Source: Richelia sinica FACHB-800
GTDB lineage: Bacteria > Cyanobacteriota > Cyanobacteriia > Cyanobacteriales > Nostocaceae
Assembly: GCF_014698825.1 (NCBI RefSeq)
Contig: NZ_JACJTT010000012.1
Coordinates: 60,088-124,087 of the forward strand
Reading direction: 5' to 3'
Length of the DNA: 64,000 nucleotides
A program made the position numbers and the translations under genes. This document shows positions 1 to 9,163 of this stretch, piece by piece. The notes under the pieces are model-generated. The model saw only the letters and a list, made by a program, of their open reading frames with translations, ran no database searches and had not been told where the DNA came from. How positions within the stretch are numbered: position 1 is the stretch's first letter; each line of letters opens with the position of its first letter.

Positions 1-1555
1 CCACACCTGCTTGGAAGCGTAACCGTGCTAAACGTAAGGATTCTCTTGCTTGTTCGAGAGCCGCATTGGCTGTTTGCACGTTTTCTAAGTTGGAGCGTTG
101 GGAAGAAAAGGCTTGTTCCACCTGAAAACGAATTTGGTTGCGTTGTTCAGAAAATTGAGTTTCCGCGATCGCTATATTAGATTTAGCCTGGGCCGCTCTT
201 GCTCTGGCTGCACCACCGTCAAATAAATTTAGCGTTGCCTGAACCCCAACGGAATAACCATCACTCACACCCACACCATCATTGAACACATCCAGCAAAT
301 CATAGGTAGCCACCAAACTCACTTGAGGCCCCAAAGATGCTAGAGCTTGTTTACGCTGTTGTTCACTGATATTGCGCTGTGCTAAATTCTGTTGCAGTTC
401 TGGACGATTTTGAAGAGCTAAAACAATACTTTCTTCCAAAGTCTGATTCCAGAGACCTGCTAGTTTTACAGGATCTGCCGCGCTGATATTAACAGTTTGG
501 GATATGTTTAAGAATGTTGCTAGCCGTCGCCGAGATACCTGCTGCTGAGAAAGAGCATTCGTGAGTTCTTGTTGAGAATTTGCTAAATTCACTTGAGAGC
601 GCAACACATCAAAACGAGTCCCCACCCCAGCTTGCTCTAAGGCCTGAGCATCCCGCAAACTTGCTTGAGCATTCTGCACCGCTGATTGGGAGATCCGCAC
701 ATTCTCATCTGACTGCTGTAAATCATAATAAGCTCTAGCAACATTCAGCCGTAAATCCTCGACCCTGTTTTCTACATCTAATTCTTGAACACGCACCCTT
801 TCCTCCGCTTCTTTAATCGCAGCTGATCTTCTTCCGGAGGTGTAAAGGTCGTAATTAAATTGCGCTCTCCCTGTAAAACTGGTATCAGCTGGAGCATCAT
901 CTGCATTAGGGAATACTTTCTTCTGTCGGTTAGCTTGTAGGGTCTCAGAAGTAGTACGACTATTAGTAACATTCCCACTAATTCCTAAAGTGGGAAATAA
1001 CGCCGCTTGTTGTTCCCGTAATGCCGACTTACTTCGCTCTAACTGTAAAATAGAAACTTGCAAATCATTGTTATTTCGTTTTGCCAGTTCTAAAGCCTGT
1101 TCTAAACTCAATGGTTGATTGCCCTGGAAAGTTACTTCCTCTGCTTTAGTCGGAAATAACAAAGGATTTGGACTAGGACTCAAATTATCAGGAACAACCA
1201 CTGAATTTGTCGGTGCAGGCGTTGTAGGGGTTACAGTTTCTGGTTCAGTTGGCACAGTGGCTTGAGCCAAAATATCAATCCCAGAGTTTTTCTGGACACA
1301 ACCACTGGAAATAAGTAAAGCAGCTTGACTATTTTGATTTTCTTGTGGACATTGATGGGTCTGTTTTAAAGCTACTTCTGAACTATGATCAGCCGCATTT
1401 GTCAATCTATCTTGATAGGTAGAAGTGACTTCATTAGGAGAAGAAGCGATTTCGATTCCACTTACTTTCATATTCCCAGCCCAGGCGGGCTGAGTTGTTA
1501 ATACTGCTGCTGTCACACTAGGCAAAAAACTATGAAATAATTGCTGTCCTTTCAC
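1..1555 (-). CDS. hgdD: TolC-family outer-membrane efflux protein, HgdD-like (3' end outside window)
   Basis: TolC-type outer-membrane channel, the exit duct of type I secretion and efflux systems. The open frame starts at a GTG (1555) and runs off the left edge, giving about 518 codons. The first 26 residues look like a signal peptide (hydrophobic stretch ending in QPAWA). A Pro/Thr-rich linker and long helical, Gln/Ala-rich repeats follow. The motif LRLARLRFQAGV near the window edge is typical of the C-terminal half of TolC repeats. The gene follows kaiC on the same strand. From memory, in Anabaena PCC 7120 the gene behind kaiC is hgdD, needed to deposit the heterocyst glycolipid layer, so the symbol rests on family plus synteny. 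An ATG at 1560 runs into a stop at once, which supports the GTG start. Confidence 0.85.
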   Translation of the reverse strand, partial: MKGQQLFHSFLPSVTAAVLTTQPAWAGNMKVSGIEIASSPNEVTSTYQDRLTNAADHSSEVALKQTHQCPQENQNSQAALLISSGCVQKNSGIDILAQATVPTEPETVTPTTPAPTNSVVVPDNLSPSPNPLLFPTKAEEVTFQGNQPLSLEQALELAKRNNNDLQVSILQLERSKSALREQQAALFPTLGISGNVTNSRTTSETLQANRQKKVFPNADDAPADTSFTGRAQFNYDLYTSGRRSAAIKEAEERVRVQELDVENRVEDLRLNVARAYYDLQQSDENVRISQSAVQNAQASLRDAQALEQAGVGTRFDVLRSQVNLANSQQELTNALSQQQVSRRRLATFLNISQTVNISAADPVKLAGLWNQTLEESIVLALQNRPELQQNLAQRNISEQQRKQALASLGPQVSLVATYDLLDVFNDGVGVSDGYSVGVQATLNLFDGGAARARAAQAKSNIAIAETQFSEQRNQIRFQVEQAFSSQRSNLENVQTANAALEQARESLRLARLRFQAGV

Positions 1556-1659
1556 CGCATCCCCTCACACAAAAATCAATCTAGCGGCAGAAAACCTGTC
1601 TTCATCCCAGAATATAGCATGATACTTAATTTGGCAGAAAATATAGCTCTATACCAAAT

Positions 1660-3219
1660 TTAGGAATCTGTACTCTGTTTGTCTTCAAAACGTCTGACAA
1701 TTCGAGACAGTTCTGCCTTTTCATCGATGCTAACGCGGGTAGGAGCACCGCTGACAATTCTTTCGTAATTCCGGAAAGAATCTTTAATTTCGGGCCCGTC
1801 AGCCGTAATATTGTACTCGCGGATGCCTTTATCGTGCCACGATCCTCTCATTTTAAAAACGTTAATGGCCCGCGACATCTCACCCCGAATTTCTACGTAC
1901 TGCAACATTAAAATCGTGTCGGTAATAGTAGAAATATGTGAGTCAGTAATGGAATGAGACCCCATAAACTGGTCAGTTGTATTGGTAAAAAACCCAGTTA
2001 TTTCTTCTTGTTTGGCATAACCTGTCACACCAATTACAAACTGTCTAAAGGCATTATTTGTTACTCCTCTAGCTAGGGCAGAAAGGGAATCAATGGCGAT
2101 ACGGGCGGGCTTAAAATCCGCAATTTCCGACTTAATAATTTGTAGGTGATCCTCTAATCCTGTGGATTCAGGATAGGTACAAATTATCTTTAATAGTCCC
2201 TGACGTTCTAAATCCTCAAAGTCTATCCCCCAAGAGTAGGCATTGCGAGATAGTTGGGCGCGGGATTCTTCGTAGGCAAACAATATCGCTCTTTCGCCAG
2301 TAACACACCCATCTTGCAAAAATTTACTGACTAACAAGGTTTTACCAGTACCTGTAGCTCCGGTGGCTAAAATAATGGAATCTTTAAAGAATCCACCACC
2401 GCACATTTCATCTAGTGTTTTCACACCAGAAGATACTCGCACATTGGAAGAACGTTGCGTTAATCGCATTGCTCCCAATGGGAAAATGTTCACGCCTTCA
2501 TTAGTAATTGTGAAAGGATATTCACCTTTCATGTGAGTTGTTCCGCGCAATTTGAGAATTTCAATCGTCCTGCGGCGGCGTTCTCCTTCTAAAACATTGC
2601 GAACAATCACCACGTTATCAGATACAAATTCTTCTACGCCAAAGGAGGCAACAGGGCCGTATTCTTCACTTCTTTCTGTGGTAATTACTGTAGTGACATT
2701 GAGTTGCTTGAGTCTGGCTACTAAGCGGAAGATTTCCCGTCTGACTACACCCACTGCTTCATATTGTTGAAAGATAGCGGTGATTGAATCGATGGCTACT
2801 CGTTTGGCTTGATACTTACGAATGGCATACTGTAACCGTTCAATTAAAGCTGATAAGTCAAAATTCCCAACTATATCCTGTCCTTCCGGGTCTGGGGAAG
2901 CATCAAGAATAAAGAGTTTGCCTTCTTGGATGAGACGTTGCAAATTCCAGCCAAAAATGTGGGCGTTTTTAATAATGTCACTGGGTGATTCCTCGAAAGT
3001 CACAAACACACCTGGATCATCAAAGTAGGTGATGCCGTTATAGAGAAACTGTAAAGACAATAAGGTTTTTCCGGTTCCAGACGTACCGCTCACGAGGGTT
3101 GTTCTACCCACTGGTAAACCACCATGACTGATGTCGTCAAAGCCCTCAATCATCGTGCGAATTTTTTCTACACCCCCAGTTGGTGTGTTGTTTTGCTCTG
3201 GCTGGACTGTTTCACTCAT
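1660..3219 (-). CDS. kaiC: Circadian clock ATPase/autokinase KaiC
   Basis: Core clock protein: a double-RecA hexamer with slow ATPase activity (CI) and autokinase/autophosphatase activity (CII). Length is 519 residues, as in the family. CI has Walker A GTSGTGKT at 45-52 and the catalytic EE pair at 76-77. CII has Walker A GATGTGKT at 287-294 and EE at 317-318. The phosphorylation pair is S430/T431 within HISTITDT, with T425 just before it, one residue lower than in Synechococcus elongatus. The C-terminal tail (about 480-519), which KaiA binds, is present. The gene is third in a kaiA-kaiB-kaiC block read on the minus strand, 171 bp after kaiB. All key residues are present, so it should be a functional clock KaiC. 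Confidence 0.98.
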   Translation of the reverse strand: MSETVQPEQNNTPTGGVEKIRTMIEGFDDISHGGLPVGRTTLVSGTSGTGKTLLSLQFLYNGITYFDDPGVFVTFEESPSDIIKNAHIFGWNLQRLIQEGKLFILDASPDPEGQDIVGNFDLSALIERLQYAIRKYQAKRVAIDSITAIFQQYEAVGVVRREIFRLVARLKQLNVTTVITTERSEEYGPVASFGVEEFVSDNVVIVRNVLEGERRRRTIEILKLRGTTHMKGEYPFTITNEGVNIFPLGAMRLTQRSSNVRVSSGVKTLDEMCGGGFFKDSIILATGATGTGKTLLVSKFLQDGCVTGERAILFAYEESRAQLSRNAYSWGIDFEDLERQGLLKIICTYPESTGLEDHLQIIKSEIADFKPARIAIDSLSALARGVTNNAFRQFVIGVTGYAKQEEITGFFTNTTDQFMGSHSITDSHISTITDTILMLQYVEIRGEMSRAINVFKMRGSWHDKGIREYNITADGPEIKDSFRNYERIVSGAPTRVSIDEKAELSRIVRRFEDKQSTDS

Positions 3220-3390
3220 TGTTGTTTATATTTCAGTGTATAGAACTAGTTTTTTAAACTGAGTTGCGTGAGAATTTAGTTTTAATGAATAAATTGAAGA
3301 ATATTTCATTCTACCGAAGAAAGGGACGAAAATACCTTTTTATCCTGGTGAAATTGGCTGATGTCCATGACAACACAGTGGTGTGAGGTG

Positions 3391-3708
3391 TTAGCTATCG
3401 GCTTTTTCTTCTTCACTTAGTTCTTCATAAAGTAGGTCTAATCCTATTAATACTCTTTCTCGATCTGATAAGTCACCGATGATTTTGCGAACTGGCGGTG
3501 GTAGAATTTTCGATAATGTGGGTGTGGCTAAAATTTTATCTTCTTCAGCTAGTTGGGGATTTTTCAGTACGTCGATGACTTTCAGTGCATAAACACCTTG
3601 AAATTCCTGGTCTAGAATATTTTTGAGTGTTTTTAATGCCCGTACTGAGTTAGGAGTATTTCCCGCTACATAGAGCTTGAGAACATAGGTCTTTGTAGAT
3701 TTATTCAT
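3391..3708 (-). CDS. kaiB: Circadian clock protein KaiB
   Basis: Fold-switching clock protein that binds the CI ring of phosphorylated KaiC and sequesters KaiA during the night phase. It has 105 residues, close to the usual 102-108. The N-terminal thioredoxin-like strand with [16 protein letters not shown] and the loop [20 protein letters not shown] match KaiB closely. An acidic C-terminal tail ([11 protein letters not shown]) is also typical. It lies between kaiA (257 bp upstream) and kaiC (171 bp downstream) on the same strand. Both gaps are long enough to hold separate promoters, so kaiA and kaiBC may be transcribed separately, as is known in Synechococcus. Confidence 0.97.
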   Translation of the reverse strand: MNKSTKTYVLKLYVAGNTPNSVRALKTLKNILDQEFQGVYALKVIDVLKNPQLAEEDKILATPTLSKILPPPVRKIIGDLSDRERVLIGLDLLYEELSEEEKADS

Positions 3709-3965
3709 AAATGTACAGGCTAGATTGGAGTATATAAAAACAAAATAGGCTGATACATTTGCCTATATTTTCAGATGATAACAAGTCAAAGGACTAGTAA
3801 TAGTTCAGGATTCTAGTACAACATGGCGTAAGCTAATTAATCATTAAAAATTACAGAAAAGCTATTGGCAGAATGCTTTTTTAATTGTTAATTGTTAATT
3901 TTTCATTCTATTCTGTGGTACTAGTTGTGTGCAGCTATTTGGTGAGAGCAATCACTGAATTGGTT

Positions 3966-4553
3966 CTAGTTTATCTTAGCAATTGAACAGCGATAACTTT
4001 CACACAGATGTGCAAGGATATCAATTAGTGTCAGGCGATAGTCTTGTAATGTTTCGTCGCTCCTCCCTTCTAACCTTAGCTGCTTAGAAAACTCGTCAAT
4101 GAGTTCCATGTGTATTTCTATAATTTGTGGCACAGGAATATTAGCATAAAAAAGGGAGTTGATAAATTTATCAATTTTTTCTTTCAAGGTTTTGTCTGGT
4201 ACAAAGTAATTGACCAGAATGTGACGGTAATCTGATTTTAGTGTCTCCAATAATTCCTGCTGCTGTTCTGGATTCATGTGCTGAAACAGTTGCTGATTTC
4301 TCTGTTTGCTACAGGCAAATACGGAGTATTTGAGATTATTTTCCAGTTGGTGATTTTGGTTCTCTGCCCATTGTGGAAGGGCATATATGTTAACAGGAAA
4401 AGTATTCCATAGTTGTAATTGGTATAGTTTGTATATGCTTATATAAATTAAATCACGCATCTCTGCTATTAAACTGTAGTCACTAGAGCGGCTATTGAAC
4501 CTATCTAAATATTTTTTAATATTTGGTTGCAAGATTAATAAAGGTAGTAACAT
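3966..4553 (-). CDS. kaiA: KaiA, short form lacking a recognisable pseudo-receiver domain
   Basis: KaiA stimulates KaiC autophosphorylation by binding its C-terminal tail. This protein has 195 residues, against about 284-300 in unicellular cyanobacteria. Residues about 80-195 are the four-helix KaiA C-terminal domain, with EIHMELIDEFSKQLRLEGRS and LTLIDILAHLCESYR nearly as in Synechococcus. The first 75-80 residues (Leu/Ile/Tyr-rich, LILQPNIKKYLDRFNS) do not resemble a receiver fold. An in-frame TAA lies directly before the ATG at 4553, so no longer N-terminus can be read in this frame. Shortened KaiA is known in Nostocales (the Anabaena 7120 form is about 102 residues), so this is a lineage feature, not a pseudogene. 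This form keeps an extra N-terminal extension of unknown role. Confidence 0.93.
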   Translation of the reverse strand: MLLPLLILQPNIKKYLDRFNSRSSDYSLIAEMRDLIYISIYKLYQLQLWNTFPVNIYALPQWAENQNHQLENNLKYSVFACSKQRNQQLFQHMNPEQQQELLETLKSDYRHILVNYFVPDKTLKEKIDKFINSLFYANIPVPQIIEIHMELIDEFSKQLRLEGRSDETLQDYRLTLIDILAHLCESYRCSIAKIN

Positions 4554-5188
4554 TTATTGTTTATATATCCTCGATCTGTCAGACCAAGATGTAATTAGTT
4601 GATAGGAGGTAAATCTGTCTTTAGATATGTTTCAAAATTATTAACGCCGGGTATACAAACATAAAAAGTAACATGGCAAAAATGATTGTTACTGTTGTTT
4701 TCGAGCATTGATACAGGCTGTAGTGGCTTAAAGTTAAGAGTTAATTAATTGTCTTCATATATTTCTGTGTATGGGGATGGAGATTGTGAAATTTGACTTG
4801 TTGATAAGATACTTAAACGAAGTTAAAGTATTGTCGCATTCTAAATCATTATAATTCCTCAAGGTTCTAAAGTGAATCTTTGGAGCCATAATTGTTTTAT
4901 CTATCTCTAGCAATGAGGAGTGGTAATACCAGTGGGGTAGTGTAAGAATAGTAGCTAACTCACTTAAGTGGCTGAGATAATGCTGCCACTGTGGAAATTG
5001 GGGAAGTTAAGGAAGTGATGGAGAACCTCGGTTAATTCTTTGTTGCTCTGGCTGGAAAATTGGCACCAGAATCGCTGATATGACTATTTGTGACGCATCT
5101 TTCTTCAGGCGTGAAAACCAATAACCATCAGTATTTGGATGGATGGTAATGCCGGAGGTGAACAGAGGAAGTATAACCCCCGAAGCCT
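4554..5188. other. Intergenic region between kaiA and the divergent sensor kinase
   Basis: This 635 bp, AT-rich stretch separates two divergently read genes and must hold the promoters of kaiA (minus) and the hybrid kinase (plus). No ORF, tRNA or clear palindromic operator was found. I looked for a decayed remnant of the missing KaiA receiver domain on the minus strand and saw no convincing coding stretch. Confidence 0.5.
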
Positions 5189-8100
5189 ATGTCAATGTTA
5201 CAGTATCCGCTTTACGACTTTTTATCAACTGTGCCTAGCTGCTTGGAAACCACCACGTTGGCAGTGGTATTGGAGATTTTGACCAAGGAGCAGTGCGATC
5301 GCTTGGTAGTAGTCAATTCACAGCAATACCCTATAGGATTATTGTACGCTGCTAGACTCCTTCCTAGATTATTAGCAGGGACAACTGGTGAAAAATTTTT
5401 AAATTTGTGGCAAACTCTCTCTGTTGCTGGCCAAACTTTAATTGAACCAATTCAGACCATACCCGCGGCTGAATCTGTCGAAAAATTCAGTTTGTTTTTA
5501 CGTTACCAACCATCCCAGCAACAGAAAAACATTGACTGGGCTTTAATTGATGATGAAGGTAAATTCCTGGGCGTACTGGATACTACCAAATTGATGAGAT
5601 CGCTGGCTAAGGAAAAAATTGCCCTGAATAATACCAACACTAAAATCATGTCACTGGACGCGCCGGAAGTCAAAAATTCTTCTCGCTACCCAGGACAAAC
5701 AGAACATCAAAAAATTATTTATCAACCCCTGATAGATTTACTTGCTAGACTGCCTTGGCCTCTGATGCTGCAAACTGGGAGTAGTGAGATTATCACTCAA
5801 AATCCCTCCTGGAGACAGCAGTTAGGAGTGTTAAAAAATGCTGAATCAGTAAGAGAACAAGTAGAAATGGCTCTCACAGCTTGCCTAACTCAACTACCTC
5901 AATATAGCTCTACAGCAATTTCCCTCGATTATCAAAAAAGAGGACAGGAAGAGAAAACTTCAGGCAAGAAATTACCTCCCCTTAGTAATCATCGTTCTTA
6001 TTCATTATCAGCTTTACCCCTACTCCAAAAACCTCCCATCCCTGCACCCAGCAAACCGAATTATTGCTTTTTAGACACACATCTCAATGCTTGTACCTGT
6101 ATTTTAGAAGCAGAAAACGGACAGGAAAGAGTGTGGCAATTTACCAAAATTCCTTTAGATCATAGTGCTTATCATAGTCCTGAACATGACCTAGATGAAC
6201 CACTCAGTTCTCACGAACTTTGGTTAGTCTTAGCTACAGATGTAACTGAAAAACAACAACTGTATAAAGAATTAGCTGCCAAAAATGCTGATTTAATTCA
6301 ACTCAATCGACTCAAAGATGAATTTTTAGCTTGCATCAGTCATGAATTAAAAACACCACTCACCGCAGTTTTAGGTTTATCAAGATTACTAGTAGACCGC
6401 CAAATGGGAGAATTAAATGAGCGGCAAGCTCGTTATGCTTCCCTGATTCATCAAAGTGGCAGACACTTAATGAGCGTGGTTAATGATATCTTAGATTTAA
6501 CCAGAATGGAAACTGGACAAATGGAACTTTCCCTAGCTCCAGTCAAAATTCAAGCTGTGTGCGAACGCGCCTTATCAGAAGTTAAAAATTTCTACAATCA
6601 ACATAGTAAAAATTCTAGCCAAGCCAAGGAAAATAAACATCAATCTACCCATTTATTTAGCTTGGATATTGAAGCTGGCTTAGAGCAAATGGTTGCTGAT
6701 GAATTGCGGTTGCGACAGATGTTAGTCCATTTACTGTCTAATGCTTTTAAATTTACAGAAATATCAGGAGAAATAGGTTTAAAAGTTAGTCGCTGGGAAG
6801 GCTGGATTGCTTTTACAGTCTGGGATACAGGAATTGGTATTCCTGAACATCAACAACATTTAATTTTTCAAAAATTTCAACAATTAGAAAATCCTTTAAC
6901 CCGACAATTTGAAGGTACTGGTTTAGGATTAGTGTTAACTAGAGCATTAGCTCGTTTACATGGTGGAGATGTGAGCTTTTTATCTAGTGAAGGCAAAGGT
7001 AGTCAGTTCACACTATTACTACCTCCTAGTCCTCCCAACACTAATTTTGTGGAAACAGATGTCGGAGAATTTGTCGAAGAAAGCATTAATAATAGTGACA
7101 GAGAAAGTTCTATCTCTCCTCTTTATCGATTTGGAAATACTCCACAACCCCAGTCAAGTTGTTCCCAAAGATTGGTGTTAGTAGTTGAAGCTGTGGCTTG
7201 TTATATTGAGGATTTGACAGAACATTTAAAAGCCATTGGCTATCAAGTCGTAATTGCTAGATCCGGTACGGAAGCCTTAGAAAAAGCGCGTCGGTTACAA
7301 CCAAAAGCTATCTTTTTAAATCCCTTATTGCCTTTACTTTCTGGTTGGGATGTACTGACTTTATTGAAATCAGATGCAGTTACCCGTCATATTCCAGTGA
7401 TTATTACAGCTACAGGAGCAGAAAAAGAACAAGCATTTGCAAATGAAGCTAATGGTTTTATAAGTTTACCTGTGGAATTGCAGGTATTGAAGCCTTTACT
7501 TGAGAGATTATGTGGCAACCTAGAAATCAAATCATTAGGATTAGAAAATCAGGAAATTATTTCCACCAGAACACCGTTACGAATTTTGCGCTTAGTTAAT
7601 CACAGTTTAGATGATGTTCATACCCACAGTTCATTACGAGAACATCGGGTGATTGAAGTTGATGATTTAGATCAAGCTGAATTATTAGCAAGAGTGTGGC
7701 GATTTGATGTTCTATTATTAGATGTGGAAAATACCATTGCCCAAAATTATTTACAAAAGTTACCTCGACATCCCCGTTTGGCTAAGTTACCGCTAGTAAC
7801 TTGTGATGTGAATACTACTTTAGCAGCTTCAAAAATTCCTGGTTTATGTGTATTTCCTTGTTTAACACCATTACATTCAGAAACAGGAGAAAGTAATAAC
7901 AAAACAGATGCTTTATTGTCAGTATTACAAATTGCTGCGGGTATCGCCTGTCCGCCCAATATTATGGTAGTAGATATGGGTATGTTACAGGATTTATCAG
8001 CAGCACGTAGGAAGACAATTAAAAGCGAAAGGGTGGCAAAAAGCAACTCACCCAACAATGAGACTACTGCACGTGGTTCCGAGTGGTTTCAAGCTTTAAT

Positions 8101-8482
8101 TCAGTATTTACAAACTGCTGGAATGAAAGCAACCATGGGAGAATGTTGGGCAGAAGTTCTACAACAAATCAGTCATCAAAGCTTAGACTTATTGCTCATT
8201 TGCCTGGGAAATGATGCTGTGACTAAAGATGTGCAAAAAGCCATTAAATCTTTGGCAACTTTACCACAACTGCCCCCTGTTTTAATTATTGACCACAGAC
8301 ATCAGTCAATGCTTGATGCCAACAATGAACCTGTCCAGAAACGTAGTACCACATCGAAAGATAATGCGATCGCTAGTCTCAAGAAAATGACTATTGGTAT
8401 CACTACTCAAATCCTACCCCGTTCTATTTCTATGGAAGATTTGTTAAAAGAGATCCGTCAGGCTTTGGTAATTGGATATTAA
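5189..8482 (+). CDS. Hybrid sensor histidine kinase with CBS-like N-terminus and degenerate receivers
   Basis: Predicted soluble sensor kinase of 1097 residues with no membrane segment. Residues about 1-160 resemble a pair of CBS modules. A PAS-like linker follows, then HisKA with SHELKTPL (phosphoacceptor H385), and HATPase_c with N box LLSNAFKF, G1 DTGIGIPE and G2 GTGLGL. Three receiver-like segments follow (about 660-775, 795-915 and 960-1095). In the first, the usual phospho-Asp is N711 (IFLNPLL) and the N-terminal acidic pair is reduced; the other two lack a recognisable Asp-Asp/Lys set. The kinase core looks active while the receivers look like docking or sensing folds. It is divergent from kaiABC, and a role in clock input or output is inference from position only. 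Confidence 0.88.
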   Translation: MSMLQYPLYDFLSTVPSCLETTTLAVVLEILTKEQCDRLVVVNSQQYPIGLLYAARLLPRLLAGTTGEKFLNLWQTLSVAGQTLIEPIQTIPAAESVEKFSLFLRYQPSQQQKNIDWALIDDEGKFLGVLDTTKLMRSLAKEKIALNNTNTKIMSLDAPEVKNSSRYPGQTEHQKIIYQPLIDLLARLPWPLMLQTGSSEIITQNPSWRQQLGVLKNAESVREQVEMALTACLTQLPQYSSTAISLDYQKRGQEEKTSGKKLPPLSNHRSYSLSALPLLQKPPIPAPSKPNYCFLDTHLNACTCILEAENGQERVWQFTKIPLDHSAYHSPEHDLDEPLSSHELWLVLATDVTEKQQLYKELAAKNADLIQLNRLKDEFLACISHELKTPLTAVLGLSRLLVDRQMGELNERQARYASLIHQSGRHLMSVVNDILDLTRMETGQMELSLAPVKIQAVCERALSEVKNFYNQHSKNSSQAKENKHQSTHLFSLDIEAGLEQMVADELRLRQMLVHLLSNAFKFTEISGEIGLKVSRWEGWIAFTVWDTGIGIPEHQQHLIFQKFQQLENPLTRQFEGTGLGLVLTRALARLHGGDVSFLSSEGKGSQFTLLLPPSPPNTNFVETDVGEFVEESINNSDRESSISPLYRFGNTPQPQSSCSQRLVLVVEAVACYIEDLTEHLKAIGYQVVIARSGTEALEKARRLQPKAIFLNPLLPLLSGWDVLTLLKSDAVTRHIPVIITATGAEKEQAFANEANGFISLPVELQVLKPLLERLCGNLEIKSLGLENQEIISTRTPLRILRLVNHSLDDVHTHSSLREHRVIEVDDLDQAELLARVWRFDVLLLDVENTIAQNYLQKLPRHPRLAKLPLVTCDVNTTLAASKIPGLCVFPCLTPLHSETGESNNKTDALLSVLQIAAGIACPPNIMVVDMGMLQDLSAARRKTIKSERVAKSNSPNNETTARGSEWFQALIQYLQTAGMKATMGECWAEVLQQISHQSLDLLLICLGNDAVTKDVQKAIKSLATLPQLPPVLIIDHRHQSMLDANNEPVQKRSTTSKDNAIASLKKMTIGITTQILPRSISMEDLLKEIRQALVIGY

Positions 8483-8529
8483 ATAGTCCCAATTTTCGAT
8501 AAAAGAAATTAATTTTTTGGCAATTTGCT

Positions 8530-9075
8530 ATGACAACTCAAACTCAAATACCCAGTTTAAACAGCTTGGAATACATCAATTATATTAATGAGCAAGGTGA
8601 ATTACCAGAACAGTTTATGGAAAAAATAGGCGTATACGCTATCTTTGACCAAAACCAAACCTTGCAATTTGTTGGTTATTCCCGTGATGTTTATCTCAGT
8701 CTCAAACAACATTTAACTCGTCAACCGCAGTTATGTTATGGGGTGAAGGTACAAACTATTGACCGTCCTAACCGCACGCTGTTAGAAGGTATAGAAAATG
8801 CGTGGATTGTAGAAAATGGGAGTTTACCATTAGGTAATGGTGAAAATAAGCATCTATGGATTAACCCAATTGATGTGAAATTATTGATGACACACGAAGA
8901 ACAGAGAAACTATGAAAATCCTAGCAACGATGAGTTAACCCAAATTCAGATTTTGAAAAACGTGGCGCGACGCATTGAAGCAGAAACTCTATCAGTTCTA
9001 GAAACTCGCGGCTTAAAAACTCCAATTCGGTTTAATCCCAAATTAAAAGAACAAGGTCTATTAGACCTCAAGTAA
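8530..9075 (+). CDS. GIY-YIG nuclease-like protein
   Basis: Protein of 181 residues. The segment GVYAIF at about 34-39, followed by LQFVGYS at about 47-53, resembles the GIY...YIG signature of the UvrC-N/homing nuclease fold. The catalytic Arg position is weak (RDVYLSLKQHL instead of a clear R-x3-H pattern) and a Glu in LLEGIENAW could be the metal ligand. Such proteins are widespread in cyanobacteria and no function is established to my knowledge. It begins 47 bp after the hybrid kinase and ends 88 bp before a serine/threonine kinase, so co-transcription with either is possible. The family is fairly clear; nuclease activity is uncertain. Confidence 0.7.
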   Translation: MTTQTQIPSLNSLEYINYINEQGELPEQFMEKIGVYAIFDQNQTLQFVGYSRDVYLSLKQHLTRQPQLCYGVKVQTIDRPNRTLLEGIENAWIVENGSLPLGNGENKHLWINPIDVKLLMTHEEQRNYENPSNDELTQIQILKNVARRIEAETLSVLETRGLKTPIRFNPKLKEQGLLDLK

Positions 9076-9163
9076 AGTCCGTCAAGAGTGTTACTCCCAT
9101 CCTTGCATCCTGAGAATATTTGATATAAATGGGGAAAGAAAAGGGTATAGCATTTAACATTCC

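Noticed and set aside
3966..4553. kaiA as a truncated pseudogene
   Set aside because: Short KaiA is a known feature of heterocystous cyanobacteria, and the KaiC-binding domain is intact.
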